A model generated the notes under the pieces. That model had not been told where the DNA came from. It made no database searches and worked only from the letters and a program-made list of their open reading frames with translations. DNA of 64,000 nucleotides from an uncultured Bacteroidia bacterium (GTDB lineage Bacteria > Bacteroidota > Bacteroidia > Bacteroidales > UBA932), in contig CACWLD010000005.1 in the NCBI GenBank assembly GCA_902761655.1, forward strand, positions 33,859 to 97,858. The letters are read 5' to 3'. Shown piece by piece: positions 17,268-26,168 of the stretch. The position numbers and the translations under genes are program-made. How positions within the stretch are numbered: the stretch's first letter is position 1; each line of letters begins with the position of its first letter.

Positions 17268-19366
17268 TTGTAAGAGGTCTGTTTGGTTATGATGTCCCTG
17301 GAACCGTCCTCATAGTTCACCACGGCTTTCAGGAGGCCGCCCTTGCGCATATGGTAATATCCGTCCGGACCGCACTGGATGGGGGCGCCGTCAAGTGTCC
17401 AAATCACAGATGTGGCATTGGGCACATTGTAAACCCTGAGAGGAAGCAGGGATTCTGCGGTAAAGTAGCCTGATATAGTCCTGTACGTATCGTTCAGGTA
17501 AATGTACGGCATCCCGTTGTATGCCTTGGTGGTGAATGAAGAGGAAACTGAAGAGTCCACTTCCGCATCTACATCGTATGAAAGGGAATAGGTATACTTG
17601 GTGCGCGGGAGCAGATTCTCAAAGGTAAAGGCGTATTTTCCGCTCTCGTAAGGCTCTACGGTATATGTCAAGGAGCCCTCCGGGGTATTGAGGACAAGCT
17701 GCGCCGGAGTATCCTTGAATGCGTCCAGGTCCGTATGCCAGTTCAGGATGAAGGCGTCCTGATGCACTCCCTGGGTATCCAGCACGATAGGGCCCGCAAC
17801 AGTGAACGTTACGTTATTGCCGGATTTCTTGATGTTCAGGAGTGACAGGGGTGAAGCCTGGCCGTCCCGGAACCTGAAAGGCTGGAGGGACTTGGAGGAG
17901 AACTCATCAAGGTTATAATACGGATAGAATATCTCCGTTATTGTGGTTGCAAGCGGATATGCCTCCAAAAGGTCTGCGCACTGGTATGAAGGGTTGTTGT
18001 TGACCTCATTGAATATCCAGCGCTGGGAAGCGGTAAGGTTGCGGTCCTGGATCTGGGAATAACCGGCATCGTTCTGGGAGCGGTCTACGTGATAGATAAG
18101 CAGGCCGCTGCCGGACAGGCCGTCAAGCGTGCCCATATACTGGTCCCAGCCGGTTGCGGCGCGGCATTCAAACAGGAAGTACTCCCCTGGATTGTCCGTA
18201 TCCATACGCAGGAAGCGTTTCTGCTCGGAGATGGGCTGAAGCACGTAATCCCCTATCGCAAGAGTCTCCGGCTCCACTATTCCAAGCTGGTCAAGCTCTA
18301 TGGCATTGAGGCAAGGCGGGGTGTTGGAATTATTGTTATAGCATCCACCGTCCATTATGGAGGTTGTATGCCACAGGCCTTCCGCGGAGCCGCCGCTTTG
18401 CTCGTAATCAGTATCGTACATATCCTTCAGGCCCAGTTCGTGCCCGAATTCGTGGCAGAACATACCTATTCCGGTAAAGATGAGCCTGCCGGTGCTGTTG
18501 CTGACCATCATCTCCGAAGAGCAGGCGTAACTGTTGAAAGTCTTTTCCTGGGTCCTGATGGACACGTCGCTCATCCTGTGGGGCCAGATATGGTCATCGT
18601 CTGCGCCGCCGTCCCCGGGGCTGCCGCCTGCGTAGAACATATACAGGAAATCGTATGAGGAAAAGTCAACGTCCGGATCAAGTTCGGCAACAGCCTCCTG
18701 GACGGCTTCAGCCGGCCTCAGGTCAAGGCCGTCGTCACCGTCCTCTCCATAATATGCATATCCCTTGGATACGGTAACTATCCCTGCAACGTCAAAAGCT
18801 ATCTGGTACTTGCCTTCAAGCTGATCCTGGTAATACCCCATAGCCTTGGCCATCAGGGTCTCGAAATCCGAGCGCTGTTTTGTGAAATTGAGGTCCTGGA
18901 ACTGCACGGGAAGCACCAGCACCTTCTTTATGGCGTCACCGTCGTCCTCCTGGGTGTCGCCTTTTTCCTCCTGGGCCTCTTCTTCATAGCGGAGGGCGGA
19001 CTTTGCGCGCATTGCCAGGCGCTGCCTGTTCTCGCGCCCCGTCCTTGTGACAAAGCTCAGAGGCACGGCGCGGCTTTCCTGGAGGACCTGCCCGGGAACT
19101 TCCTTCCCTGCAGTATACTCCGTTGCCATCAGTTTCCCGTTTGGGCCTATCACGCCGTATTTATAGAAACCGTCGGGGCCCAGCTTGAGTGTTGCGCCGT
19201 CTTCAGTGCGTATTATGTGGGAAAATTCGTCACCTATGATCCTGACCCTGAGGACAGAGCCGTCCGGCTGGGCAAGGCGCAGGATTCCCCGCTTTGCGGG
19301 GACGGCGCTCAGTGCCGTGCATATGCACAGGAGTGCAATGGCAGTCAGGACCGGTTTAAATTTCAT
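17264..19366 (-). CDS. Secreted M6-type (immune inhibitor A-like) metalloprotease
   Basis: The ATG at 19366 gives a clean signal peptide (MKFKPVLTAIALLCICTALSA). The frame's earlier start adds 23 unlikely residues. The protein has a propeptide with 'LVLPVQFQDLNF', the zinc motif HEFGHELGLKD at about residue 309, a downstream 'SIMDGGCYNN' Met-turn-like segment, and C-terminal beta-rich, fibronectin-like domains (about 500-700). M6 peptidases degrade host or dietary protein outside the cell. No type IX sorting domain is obvious at the C terminus. A small lipoprotein gene follows with a 4-base overlap. Confidence 0.85.
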   Translation of the reverse strand: MKFKPVLTAIALLCICTALSAVPAKRGILRLAQPDGSVLRVRIIGDEFSHIIRTEDGATLKLGPDGFYKYGVIGPNGKLMATEYTAGKEVPGQVLQESRAVPLSFVTRTGRENRQRLAMRAKSALRYEEEAQEEKGDTQEDDGDAIKKVLVLPVQFQDLNFTKQRSDFETLMAKAMGYYQDQLEGKYQIAFDVAGIVTVSKGYAYYGEDGDDGLDLRPAEAVQEAVAELDPDVDFSSYDFLYMFYAGGSPGDGGADDDHIWPHRMSDVSIRTQEKTFNSYACSSEMMVSNSTGRLIFTGIGMFCHEFGHELGLKDMYDTDYEQSGGSAEGLWHTTSIMDGGCYNNNSNTPPCLNAIELDQLGIVEPETLAIGDYVLQPISEQKRFLRMDTDNPGEYFLFECRAATGWDQYMGTLDGLSGSGLLIYHVDRSQNDAGYSQIQDRNLTASQRWIFNEVNNNPSYQCADLLEAYPLATTITEIFYPYYNLDEFSSKSLQPFRFRDGQASPLSLLNIKKSGNNVTFTVAGPIVLDTQGVHQDAFILNWHTDLDAFKDTPAQLVLNTPEGSLTYTVEPYESGKYAFTFENLLPRTKYTYSLSYDVDAEVDSSVSSSFTTKAYNGMPYIYLNDTYRTISGYFTAESLLPLRVYNVPNATSVIWTLDGAPIQCGPDGYYHMRKGGLLKAVVNYEDGSRDIITKQTSYK

Positions 19367-19388
19367 ATTACACGTTTGTTTTGATATA

Positions 19389-19419
19389 CGAAAATAGCAA
19401 TAATCGTACAAAAAGCAAA
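19389..19419 (-). promoter_or_regulatory. Promoter for the M6-type protease
   Basis: On the minus strand, TTTG (plus-strand 19416-19419) is followed after exactly 19 bases by TATTTTCG (19389-19396), one mismatch from TAnnTTTG. The -7 lies 22 bases before the chosen ATG, which supports that start over the longer frame. The -33 box lies inside the U-rich tail of the terminator for the histone-like gene. Confidence 0.5.
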
Positions 19420-19449
19420 AGGCCGGAACCATCACGGCTGCCGACCTTT
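19411..19449 (-). terminator. Rho-independent terminator of the histone-like gene
   Basis: Reading the minus strand, a 9-bp stem AAAGGUCGG / CCGGCCUUU (one G-U pair; plus-strand arms 19441-19449 and 19418-19426) closes a 14-base loop. The tail UUUUGCUUUUUG follows. It sits about 77 bases after the stop of the small gene at 19526. Confidence 0.6.
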
Positions 19450-19458
19450 AGACGTGTA

Positions 19459-19498
19459 CTAAAACCTAAACCTACACTAATGATGCAGTCGGTTTTAG
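19459..19498. repeat. Inverted repeat CTAAAACC/GGTTTTAG
   Basis: Perfect 8-base arms lie at 19459-19466 and 19491-19498, with a 24-base spacer, in the 3' untranslated stretch of the histone-like gene and just before its terminator. It could be an RNA hairpin protecting the message or an operator for the downstream protease. There is no evidence to choose. Confidence 0.45.
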
Positions 19499-19525
19499 AA
19501 ACGTTGCATAATTGTCTAAAAAAAA

Positions 19526-19702
19526 TTACTTCTTAGCTTCCTCAACTGATACCTTGCGGAATTCCTTAAGGTCCTTCATGAGGGCAAGAGCAGCCTTACG
19601 GGCGCGAGCGCCAGCAGCCTTGTTTCCTTTAACTACCTGAGCCTCAGCATTTGCCTCGAAAGCTGCGATCTCTTCTTTGATTTGAGCTACAAGTTTTTTC
19701 AT
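19526..19702 (-). CDS. Histone H1-like DNA-binding protein (58 residues)
   Basis: The minus strand from 19702 encodes a 58-residue protein beginning MKKLVAQIKEEIAAFEANAE and ending EFRKVSVEEAKK, with a central GNKAAGARARKAALALMKDL. This matches the short histone H1/Hc1-like family of Bacteroidota, where the 'GNKAAGxRARKxSLxLxKxLKEFRKxS' pattern is conserved. It probably coats or compacts DNA. It is monocistronic, with its own promoter-like element upstream and a terminator downstream, as expected for an abundant small protein. Confidence 0.88.
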   Translation of the reverse strand: MKKLVAQIKEEIAAFEANAEAQVVKGNKAAGARARKAALALMKDLKEFRKVSVEEAKK

Positions 19703-19748
19703 AAAACAAATTATTTAATGGTTTTTTGATAGTATTCTAATCCAACTT

Positions 19749-19779
19749 GCAATATATGAAATCGTTACAATATTTGCAA
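19749..19779 (-). promoter_or_regulatory. Probable promoter of the histone-like gene
   Basis: On the minus strand, TTGC (19776-19779) lies 19 bases upstream of TATATTGC (19749-19756), a two-mismatch version of TAnnTTTG. The spacing is ideal. The predicted leader is about 45 bases. Confidence 0.35.
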
Positions 19780-19798
19780 CAAGATTTTGCGAAAAAAC

Positions 19799-20419
19799 TC
19801 AAATATTTGTTTTTCCAGGCCTTATATTCAGCGTATTCATTGCAAAGTCGGCTCCCACGGTGCAATATTCCCTCACACCCTGCAGTATTTTAACCGCCAA
19901 TGTAGGAATCTGCTCCAATTCCTGTTCAGACAACCTGCCCAGGACATAGTCTATTTGGCCTCCTTGTTCAAAATCCTTTCCTATGCCCAGGCGGATCCTT
20001 GCATAGTCCTTTGTCCCAAGGCAGAGTTCAATATGCTCCAGGCCGTTGTGCCCTCCAGCGCTGCCTCCCTTGCGGAGGCGTACAGTGCCAAAAGGAAGAT
20101 TTATGTCATCACAGATGACGATAATGTTTGCGAGGGGTATCTTAAGCTTGCGCTGCCAGTACCTTACGGCGTTGCCGCTGAGATTCATATAGGTGGAAGG
20201 CTTGAGAAGATGGATCCTGCGCCCCTTGTACATCATTGAAGAAGTGGACCCGTACCTTCCGGGAGAAAAAACGATACCGGACTCCTGTGCCCAGGAATCC
20301 AGTATCATAAAGCCCATATTGTGCCTTGTCAATGCATACTCCGGCCCTATGTTGCCCAAACCTACAACCAGATAGTTTGCAGATTCCGCCGGGGAAGTAT
20401 GCCTGCGACCGAAGAGCAT
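19799..20419 (-). CDS. pth: Peptidyl-tRNA hydrolase
   Basis: This 206-residue protein has the Pth core: YLVVGLGNIGPEYALTRHNMGFMILD (Asn and catalytic His in the TRHN motif), LLKPSTYMNLSGNAV, and DDINLPFGTVRLRKGGSAGGHNGL with the catalytic Asp. The ending (FAMNTLN) is normal. It releases peptides from peptidyl-tRNA after abortive translation. It lies 2 bases downstream of rplY, a classic pairing, and is presumably co-transcribed with it. The N terminus has about 15 extra residues before the first strand. Confidence 0.95.
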   Translation of the reverse strand: MLFGRRHTSPAESANYLVVGLGNIGPEYALTRHNMGFMILDSWAQESGIVFSPGRYGSTSSMMYKGRRIHLLKPSTYMNLSGNAVRYWQRKLKIPLANIIVICDDINLPFGTVRLRKGGSAGGHNGLEHIELCLGTKDYARIRLGIGKDFEQGGQIDYVLGRLSEQELEQIPTLAVKILQGVREYCTVGADFAMNTLNIRPGKTNI

Positions 20420-20421
20420 AA

Positions 20422-21006
20422 CTACTCGGCAGCCTCAGTTGCTGCTGCAGCGGCGGAGTTACGTGTGCTCTTGACCATACAAACAACGGTACCCTTGTTG
20501 GAAACAATGTTGATGCCGTCGTACTGGAGGTCAGCTGCGCGGATAGCCTTGTCAAGGCCAAGGTTGGTGATATCAACCGGAAGCTCGTCAGGAATTGCGT
20601 CCATAAGGCCGCTTACGCGAAGAGTGCGGCTCCTCTGGATGAACTTACCTCCCTGGCGTACGCCAATTGAGTGACCTGTAATGGTGATAGGAACGTCAAT
20701 GGCAACCGGCTTGTCTGCTGCAACTGCCAGGAAATCTACGTGGAGGCAATTGTCTGATACCGGGTGGAACTGAAGCTCGTGAAGCACTGCCATAAAGGTC
20801 TTGCCATTGTCCAGTGCAAGGTCAACGATATAAGAAGCAGGGGTGTTTGTAAGACCCTTGAGCTCTTTTGCGTCTACTGTGAAAAGGACGTTGTCAACTC
20901 CGTTTCCGTAAAGGTTGCAAGGAACGAGTCCCTGACGGCGGAAAGCCTTGATGGCGGCTTTGTTTGAGGCCTGGCGAACCTGGCCCTTAAGTGAAAAATG
21001 CTGCAT
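20422..21006 (-). CDS. rplY: Ribosomal protein bL25 (CTC type)
   Basis: The ATG at 21006 gives MQHFSLKGQVRQASNKAAIK, matching the normal family start. The upstream in-frame ATG at 21036 would add 10 residues and lies next to a leader hairpin. The 194-residue product has the L25 5S-rRNA-binding domain (GLVPCNLYGNG, VLHELQFHPVSDNCLHVDFLAV) followed by the TL5/CTC C-terminal domain and a short Ala-rich tail. It binds 5S rRNA at the central protuberance. It leads an operon with pth. An unusual leader with two hairpins precedes it. Confidence 0.93.
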   Translation of the reverse strand: MQHFSLKGQVRQASNKAAIKAFRRQGLVPCNLYGNGVDNVLFTVDAKELKGLTNTPASYIVDLALDNGKTFMAVLHELQFHPVSDNCLHVDFLAVAADKPVAIDVPITITGHSIGVRQGGKFIQRSRTLRVSGLMDAIPDELPVDITNLGLDKAIRAADLQYDGINIVSNKGTVVCMVKSTRNSAAAAATEAAE

Positions 21007-21036
21007 TTCAAAAAGTTTTAAAAAAGTGTTACTCAT

Positions 21037-21105
21037 CCCCGGACGGGCCGGGGACCCATTGCACCAAAAAGCCTCGGGGCTTTTGTTAATGCGGGCGCAA
21101 ATTTA
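21037..21105 (-). promoter_or_regulatory. rplY leader: promoter element plus two hairpins
   Basis: Reading the minus strand, a TAAATTTG -7 element (21098-21105) is followed by a hairpin AAAAGCC-CCGA-GGCTTTT with a T-rich end (21067-21084). A second GC-only hairpin CCCCGG-CCCGT-CCGGGG (21037-21053) ends at the upstream ATG. The first hairpin resembles an intrinsic terminator and may end the upstream protease gene, or attenuate rplY if the promoter is real. Confidence 0.5.
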
Positions 21106-21116
21106 GGAAAAATATT

Positions 21117-22436
21117 TTATTGGACAAGACCGGTGGCCTTATTCCAGGCCAAAGTCTTGTAAAATTCGTCCAGATAAGCACTTCCGTTGCACGGAAGGTA
21201 CATACTGAAGCCAGAATAGATGTCTATCGTGAAGCCGTCCCAGCCACTGGGGCTGCTGGCGCTGTAAAGATAGAACGTAGGCGTTGCAGCCTTGTATAAG
21301 ATGCACTCAGAAAGTGCCTGCTCCAGGTTTCTCTTTTCCGTATCCGTAATTCCTGCCTTGATAAGGATGTCCTCCAGGTCGTAGAACCAATGGCGGCCGT
21401 GTCGGAAATACTGCTGGACATCCAGGGGATAAATTTCATCTATGGCCTGACGGTATCGGGAGAAATAATCCTTGCAAAGCGAAGCAATCCTGTCAAGCTT
21501 TGAGCAGTCCACCAGCGTGATGGTTGCAGAACGCATTATGCCGGTCTCCTTGTCATATTTGTCAAAATAATCTTTGCAGGCCTTGTACAGGTCAGGCTCC
21601 CCTTCCAGCAGATGGGATGCAAGGGTCTCGTATTGGAAGCCATATTCCAGGATCTCCGCAGGGGAGAAAGCCACCTTGTCACATATTCCGCGCAGTTCAT
21701 AGGCAGTTTCTATGCAACCCATAAAGCAGGCATCGAAGACCAGGTAATCAAGGTGCATCGGGATGTTGGCTGCGAAATCTGACAGCTTCATCTCGTAGGA
21801 GATTTTGGTGCTTTCGTTGAACGTGTCTTCCTGCCCTATGGACTTGGTTCGCGGGAGGCCTTCCTGCTCATATTCAGGCTCGTAATAAAGTACTGAACCC
21901 TCCGGAAGGTTGGGGGTGAAACGCGGGGCCTGCATTGTCTGGGACGATTTGCCGGAATACTGATTCTGCGGATTGTTGAAATACCCCTCAGGGAGCCAGC
22001 CGGTTGCGTGGGAGGAGAATACCATTCCGTAGTGCTCTGACTTGAATGAACCCTTCACATACTCCAAGGTCTCTCTCATTACGCTTGGCTGGGAAAGGAA
22101 CTTGCCTGCCTCTAAAGTCTTGAGAGTGTCTGACACAATACCGTTCTTACCTTTATAAAGCCTTATTATATAGGAACTTGTATTGGGCCTGTAAGTATTG
22201 TAGCCAAAAGGACGGTGGCTGATCACCACAAGGGCGCGCTTGTCTTTCTTGCCAGGGATAAAACCCGTCTTAAGCTCCTGAACGTTTTTCTCAAGACTGC
22301 TGCTTAAGGAATTGCAGCCGGCGGAATAGAGGATCATAACCCTGTCAAAAGTCTTCTTCTTGTCAGGATTGAACCAGCCTTCGCAGGAGACGGCCAGCAG
22401 CGAAATGAGCAGTACAATTAAAAACCTTCCTTTCAT
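21117..22436 (-). CDS. Clostripain-family (C11) cysteine peptidase lipoprotein
   Basis: This 439-residue protein has a lipoprotein signal ending in LLAVSC. The C11 fold is indicated by [12 protein letters not shown] near the N terminus, the catalytic His in VFSSHATGW (about residue 140) and the catalytic Cys in [18 protein letters not shown] (about residue 235). Clostripain-type enzymes cleave after basic residues; in Bacteroidales several are surface lipoproteins and may self-activate. The gene is flanked by its own promoter and a terminator-like hairpin. The substrate is unknown. Confidence 0.88.
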   Translation of the reverse strand: MKGRFLIVLLISLLAVSCEGWFNPDKKKTFDRVMILYSAGCNSLSSSLEKNVQELKTGFIPGKKDKRALVVISHRPFGYNTYRPNTSSYIIRLYKGKNGIVSDTLKTLEAGKFLSQPSVMRETLEYVKGSFKSEHYGMVFSSHATGWLPEGYFNNPQNQYSGKSSQTMQAPRFTPNLPEGSVLYYEPEYEQEGLPRTKSIGQEDTFNESTKISYEMKLSDFAANIPMHLDYLVFDACFMGCIETAYELRGICDKVAFSPAEILEYGFQYETLASHLLEGEPDLYKACKDYFDKYDKETGIMRSATITLVDCSKLDRIASLCKDYFSRYRQAIDEIYPLDVQQYFRHGRHWFYDLEDILIKAGITDTEKRNLEQALSECILYKAATPTFYLYSASSPSGWDGFTIDIYSGFSMYLPCNGSAYLDEFYKTLAWNKATGLVQ

Positions 22437-22444
22437 ACAAGACG

Positions 22445-22472
22445 CAAATATACAATTATTATACTAAATTTG
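22445..22472. promoter_or_regulatory. Divergent promoters for the C11 peptidase (-) and tyrS (+)
   Basis: A minus-strand TATATTTG (plus-strand CAAATATA, 22445-22452) lies about 8 bases before the peptidase ATG. A plus-strand TAAATTTG (22465-22472) lies 32 bases before the tyrS ATG. Both are perfect -7 matches, with no clear -33 boxes. Confidence 0.5.
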
Positions 22473-22504
22473 CAGACCAAACACGTTTAACCCCTTTTTT
22501 GGAT

Positions 22505-23794
22505 ATGAAGAATTTTGTAGAGGAACTTAAGTGGAGAGGAATGATCCACGACATTATGCCCGGAACCGAGGAAGAACTTCTCAAAGGCCCTTCGGCCGCA
22601 TACGTCGGGATTGACCCCACCGGAGATTCACTTCACATAGGACATCTTGTAAGCATTATGATACTCAAGCACTTCCAGGCTTGCGGCCATAAGCCGGTAG
22701 CCCTTGTGGGAGGTGCCACGGGAATGATCGGAGACCCTTCGATGAAGAGCCAGGAAAGGAACCTGCTTGACGAGCAGACCCTTGCCCACAATGTAGACTG
22801 CATCAAGAAGCAACTGGGCCGTTTCCTTGACTTTGAGTCCGACGCCCCCAACAAAGCCGTCCTGGTGAACAACTATGACTGGATGAAGGACTACACTTTC
22901 ATCAATTTCACCCGCGACATAGGCAAGCTCATCACCGTGAACTATATGATGAGCAAGGACTCCGTAAAGAAGCGCCTGAGCCGTGATTCCTCTGAGGGAA
23001 TGTCCTTCACCGAGTTCACCTACCAGCTCCTCCAGGGATACGATTTCCTGTACCTGTACCAGAATATGGGCGTCAAGCTCCAGCTTGGCGGCGCTGACCA
23101 GTGGGGCAACATCACCACCGGAACGGAACTCATCCGCCGCACCTGCGGAGGAGAGGCCTATGCGCTCACCTGCCCCCTTATCACAAAGGCTGACGGGGGC
23201 AAGTTTGGAAAGACTGAGAAGGGAAACATCTGGCTTGACGCTGACAAGACCACCCCTTACGAGTTCTATCAGTTCTGGCTGAACGTATCGGATGACGACG
23301 CCTGCAAATACATCAAGATCTTCACTATGCTGGACCGCGCCACAATCGAGGCCGCAATCGAGGAGCATCTGCAGGATCCCGGCAGGCGCAGCCTCCAGAA
23401 ACTCCTGGCAAAGGAGGTTACCGTTATGGTTCACGGGCAGAAGGAGTATGACAATGCCCTTGCAGCATCGCAGATGCTGTTTGGCAATTCCACCTCCGAG
23501 GCCCTTCGCGCCCTTGACGAGAAGACCTTCCTTTCCGTTTTCGCCGGCGTTCCCACATTTGACATAGCGCGCGCTGACCTTCCGCTCCAGCTGCTTGATA
23601 TGCTTGCGGTCCAGACATCCATCTTCCCTTCCAAGGGAGAGGCCCGCAAGATGGTGCAGGGCGGCGGCGTAAGCATCAACAAGGACAAGATTACTGACCT
23701 GGACCGCAAGGTGAGCGAGGATGACATCCTTGACGGCAAGTACATCCTGGTCCAGAAAGGCAAGAAGAACTATTATATCATAAACGTTAAGTAA
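22505..23794 (+). CDS. tyrS: Tyrosyl-tRNA synthetase
   Basis: The ATG at 22505 is preferred to the TTG two codons earlier. The 429-residue class I enzyme has the HIGH motif in DSLHIGHL (about residue 40), the tyrosine-binding region [23 protein letters not shown], and the KMSKS equivalent [13 protein letters not shown] near residue 233. The C-terminal S4 RNA-binding domain (about 365-429) is seen in [15 protein letters not shown]. It charges tRNA-Tyr. rbfA starts immediately after its stop, so they share an operon. Confidence 0.96.
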   Translation: MKNFVEELKWRGMIHDIMPGTEEELLKGPSAAYVGIDPTGDSLHIGHLVSIMILKHFQACGHKPVALVGGATGMIGDPSMKSQERNLLDEQTLAHNVDCIKKQLGRFLDFESDAPNKAVLVNNYDWMKDYTFINFTRDIGKLITVNYMMSKDSVKKRLSRDSSEGMSFTEFTYQLLQGYDFLYLYQNMGVKLQLGGADQWGNITTGTELIRRTCGGEAYALTCPLITKADGGKFGKTEKGNIWLDADKTTPYEFYQFWLNVSDDDACKYIKIFTMLDRATIEAAIEEHLQDPGRRSLQKLLAKEVTVMVHGQKEYDNALAASQMLFGNSTSEALRALDEKTFLSVFAGVPTFDIARADLPLQLLDMLAVQTSIFPSKGEARKMVQGGGVSINKDKITDLDRKVSEDDILDGKYILVQKGKKNYYIINVK

Positions 23795-24142
23795 ATGGAT
23801 AAAGCGCCGTCCACAAGACAGCTCAAGGTAGCCCGCGAAATCCAAAAGGATATGGCCGAGATCCTGCGCAGCAAGGGTATGGCCGCGTTCCAGGGAGCAA
23901 TGGTAACCGTAAGCGAGGTACGGGTGAGCCCGGACCTGGCGGTAGCAAAGGTATACGTAAGCATATTCCCTTCCGACAAGGGAGCGGCGGTGATGGACAT
24001 CCTGCAGGAAAACGTCAGGACCTACCGCGGCGAGCTTGGCCACAGGGTTGGCAGGCAGCTGAGGATTGTGCCGGAACTGGCCTTCTACCTGGACACCACC
24101 CTTGACTACGCGGAGCACATTGACCAGCTCCTAAAGATGTAA
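23795..24142 (+). CDS. rbfA: Ribosome-binding factor A
   Basis: This 115-residue KH-type protein starts directly after the tyrS stop codon. The pattern RQLKVAREIQKDMAEILRS, then VTVSEVRVSPDLAVAKVYVS and the late LRIVPELAFYLDTTLDYAEHID, is typical of RbfA. It assists late maturation of the 30S subunit at low temperature and binds the 16S 5' helix region. The permease gene follows 4 bases after its stop. Confidence 0.94.
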   Translation: MDKAPSTRQLKVAREIQKDMAEILRSKGMAAFQGAMVTVSEVRVSPDLAVAKVYVSIFPSDKGAAVMDILQENVRTYRGELGHRVGRQLRIVPELAFYLDTTLDYAEHIDQLLKM

Positions 24143-24146
24143 TACC

Positions 24147-25319
24147 GTGAGGCTGACGCAGTTCATAGCACGCAGATACCTGTTCGCCAAGAAATCGCAC
24201 AATGTGATAAACATAATTTCGGCGATCAGCGCCATAGGTATGGCCATTGGAACAGCGGCACTCATAATCATCCTTTCCGTTTACAACGGCTTCAACAACC
24301 TTATCACTGAGTCCCTGGATATGCAGGACCCTGACTTGCTGGTGGTTCCGGCAAGCGGCAAAGTGTTCGTGCCTTCGGCACAGGGCTTTGCCTGGATGCA
24401 GGAGAACCCCATCGTAACGGGATCCGGATGCATCCTCAAGGACAATGTCTTCCTCAGCTACGACTCCCGCCAGGGGCTGGCCGTGGCAAAGGGCGTGGAA
24501 GACGCATCGCTGTACAAGGACAGCCTGGCGGTGTGCGCCGTTGGCGCCGAACTCGCCTACAAGATGGGCATAAACGTGAACTTCCTGTCAAAGCTCCAGA
24601 TTTACTATCCGGACAGGGAGCGCAACATATCAATGACAAACCCAATGGCATCGCTGCACAGCCTCAAGCTGAGCCCGGACCGCATCGTGAGCGTGAATTC
24701 CGGCGAAGCCAACAATATGGTGTTCCTCCCCCTGGAGGAGTTCCGCAGCCTGCTGGGATACAAGGACGAAGTGTCCGGCGTGGAGCTGTGGCTTGACCCT
24801 GCCGCATCCAAGGCGCAGGTCCGCAGGTTCACCAAGGAACTGGGAGAAAGGCTTGGGGAGGATTTCCTGATCCAGGACAGGTACCAGCAGAACAGCACCC
24901 TTTTCAAGATGATGCGCTACGAGAAAGCCTCCATCTTCCTGATCCTCATATTTGTAATCATAATCATCGCGTTCAACATTTTCGGCAGCCTGTCAATGCT
25001 CATAATAGAGAAGAAAGGCGACATTGGAACGCTGTACAGCCTTGGAATGCCGGAGAAGAAAATACGCCGCATCTTTATCCAGGAAGGCTGGTATATCTCC
25101 CTCCTGGGCCTGGTTGCAGGCCTTGCCGTGGGACTTCTGTTCGCTTTCCTACAGCAGCAGACCGGTATGATAAAAATGCCGGGCAACTACGTCGTGGACG
25201 CCTACCCGGTAATAATAAAAGGAAGCGATATCGCTATCACTTCCATCTGCGTAGCCGTAATTGGCTATCTCATCGCTATCCTCCCCGCCAGGACTACAGA
25301 CCCGCGCTGGGAAGAGTAG
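24147..25319 (+). CDS. FtsX-like ABC transporter permease (LolC/LolE type)
   Basis: This 390-residue protein starts at GTG 24147, 4 bases after rbfA. One membrane helix lies near the N terminus (ISAISAIGMAIGTAALIIILSV), followed by a periplasmic MacB-like domain (about 50-250) and three C-terminal helices with the FtsX pattern (FGSLSMLIIEKKGDIGTLYSLG). This matches the lipoprotein-release permeases LolC/E. The ATPase LolD is not in the window. Its 3' end faces rpmH with 5 bases between. A role in moving lipoproteins to the outer membrane is likely from family and phylum context. Confidence 0.85.
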   Translation: MRLTQFIARRYLFAKKSHNVINIISAISAIGMAIGTAALIIILSVYNGFNNLITESLDMQDPDLLVVPASGKVFVPSAQGFAWMQENPIVTGSGCILKDNVFLSYDSRQGLAVAKGVEDASLYKDSLAVCAVGAELAYKMGINVNFLSKLQIYYPDRERNISMTNPMASLHSLKLSPDRIVSVNSGEANNMVFLPLEEFRSLLGYKDEVSGVELWLDPAASKAQVRRFTKELGERLGEDFLIQDRYQQNSTLFKMMRYEKASIFLILIFVIIIIAFNIFGSLSMLIIEKKGDIGTLYSLGMPEKKIRRIFIQEGWYISLLGLVAGLAVGLLFAFLQQQTGMIKMPGNYVVDAYPVIIKGSDIAITSICVAVIGYLIAILPARTTDPRWEE

Positions 25320-25324
25320 GCTGA

Positions 25325-25477
25325 CTAGTATCTGTCTTCTGAAGAAACAGTCAATTTCTTGCGGCCGTGACGACGACGTGCGGCAAGAACCCTGCGGCCG
25401 TTGGCCGTTGACATGCGCTCACGGAATCCGTGCTTGTTGATGCGCTTGCGGCGTGATGGTTGGAATGTTCTTTTCAT
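25325..25477 (-). CDS. rpmH: Ribosomal protein bL34
   Basis: The minus strand from ATG 25477 encodes 50 residues beginning [20 protein letters not shown], with [22 protein letters not shown], the unmistakable L34 sequence. The tail TVSSEDRY is slightly longer than the shortest L34. It is a component of the 50S subunit. It lies 16 bases downstream of rsmG on the same strand, an unusual neighbour since rpmH is more often next to rnpA. Only an AT-rich run separates it from rsmG, so it may be co-transcribed from polA-sigma-rsmG. Confidence 0.95.
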   Translation of the reverse strand: MKRTFQPSRRKRINKHGFRERMSTANGRRVLAARRRHGRKKLTVSSEDRY

Positions 25478-25493
25478 TATATTATTTTTTTAA

Positions 25494-26168
25494 TTATTCG
25501 GATTTGGGAGGGCAAAGGTAATTCTTTTCAATTTGAATTACAAATTTTTCCGCGAAATAATCGTCATTCAAAACCGAATCTATACGCCAGGTGCTCACCT
25601 GCCCTTTTGCAAGGCGGAATTTGCGCATAAGATCTGATATTTCCGCATTTACATCGCCGCCCTTGAGGTACAGGATGCTGCCGCTGAACTTGTCTTTAAC
25701 CCAGGGATAGAAGTTCTCAAGGGTGGTCACCGCGCGGGATACCACAAAATCGAACCTGGTATCCAGGGACTCCGCCCTGGCGTTCACGCACTGGACGTTT
25801 TGCAGCCCCAGCGCCTCAGCCACGCCGGACGCCACCTTGATTTTCTTGCCGATGCTGTCGCACAGGGTGAAGCGCGCCCCGGGATACGCCACCGCAAGGG
25901 GGATTCCCGGGAAGCCGCCGCCGGTGCCAAGGTCCAGCACGGAAAAGCCGTCAAGGGTGAGGCTTTTCCGCTGCAGGTACATTGCAATGGCCAGCGAATG
26001 GAGTACGTGATGCTTGTAAAGGGAGTCTATATCCTTGCGGGAAATGACGTTTATCTTGGAATTCCAGTCTTTGTACAGTTCTTCCATCCGGCGGAACTGC
26101 TCCACCTGAACTTCCGTCAGGGTTGGGAATTCCCTGATAAGCGTCTGCCTGAACTCTTCAAATGTCAT
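25494..26168 (-). CDS. rsmG: 16S rRNA (guanine527-N7)-methyltransferase
   Basis: This 224-residue GidB-fold methyltransferase has the SAM site VLDLGTGGGFPGIPLAVAYP, then LCDSIGKKIKV and DFVVSRAVTTLENFYPWVKD. These are standard RsmG motifs. It methylates G527 in 16S rRNA. Its ATG overlaps the stop of the upstream sigma-factor gene by 4 bases. The length and motif order are normal. Confidence 0.94.
   Translation of the reverse strand: MTFEEFRQTLIREFPTLTEVQVEQFRRMEELYKDWNSKINVISRKDIDSLYKHHVLHSLAIAMYLQRKSLTLDGFSVLDLGTGGGFPGIPLAVAYPGARFTLCDSIGKKIKVASGVAEALGLQNVQCVNARAESLDTRFDFVVSRAVTTLENFYPWVKDKFSGSILYLKGGDVNAEISDLMRKFRLAKGQVSTWRIDSVLNDDYFAEKFVIQIEKNYLCPPKSE

Noticed and set aside
22437-22504. 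A T-box or amino-acid attenuator before tyrS
   Set aside because: The leader is only about 30 bases and has no stem or T-box motif.
22628-24118. 496-residue open frame opposite tyrS and rbfA
   Set aside because: It is the mirror of two well-conserved genes, has no recognisable domain or promoter, and the overlap is complete.
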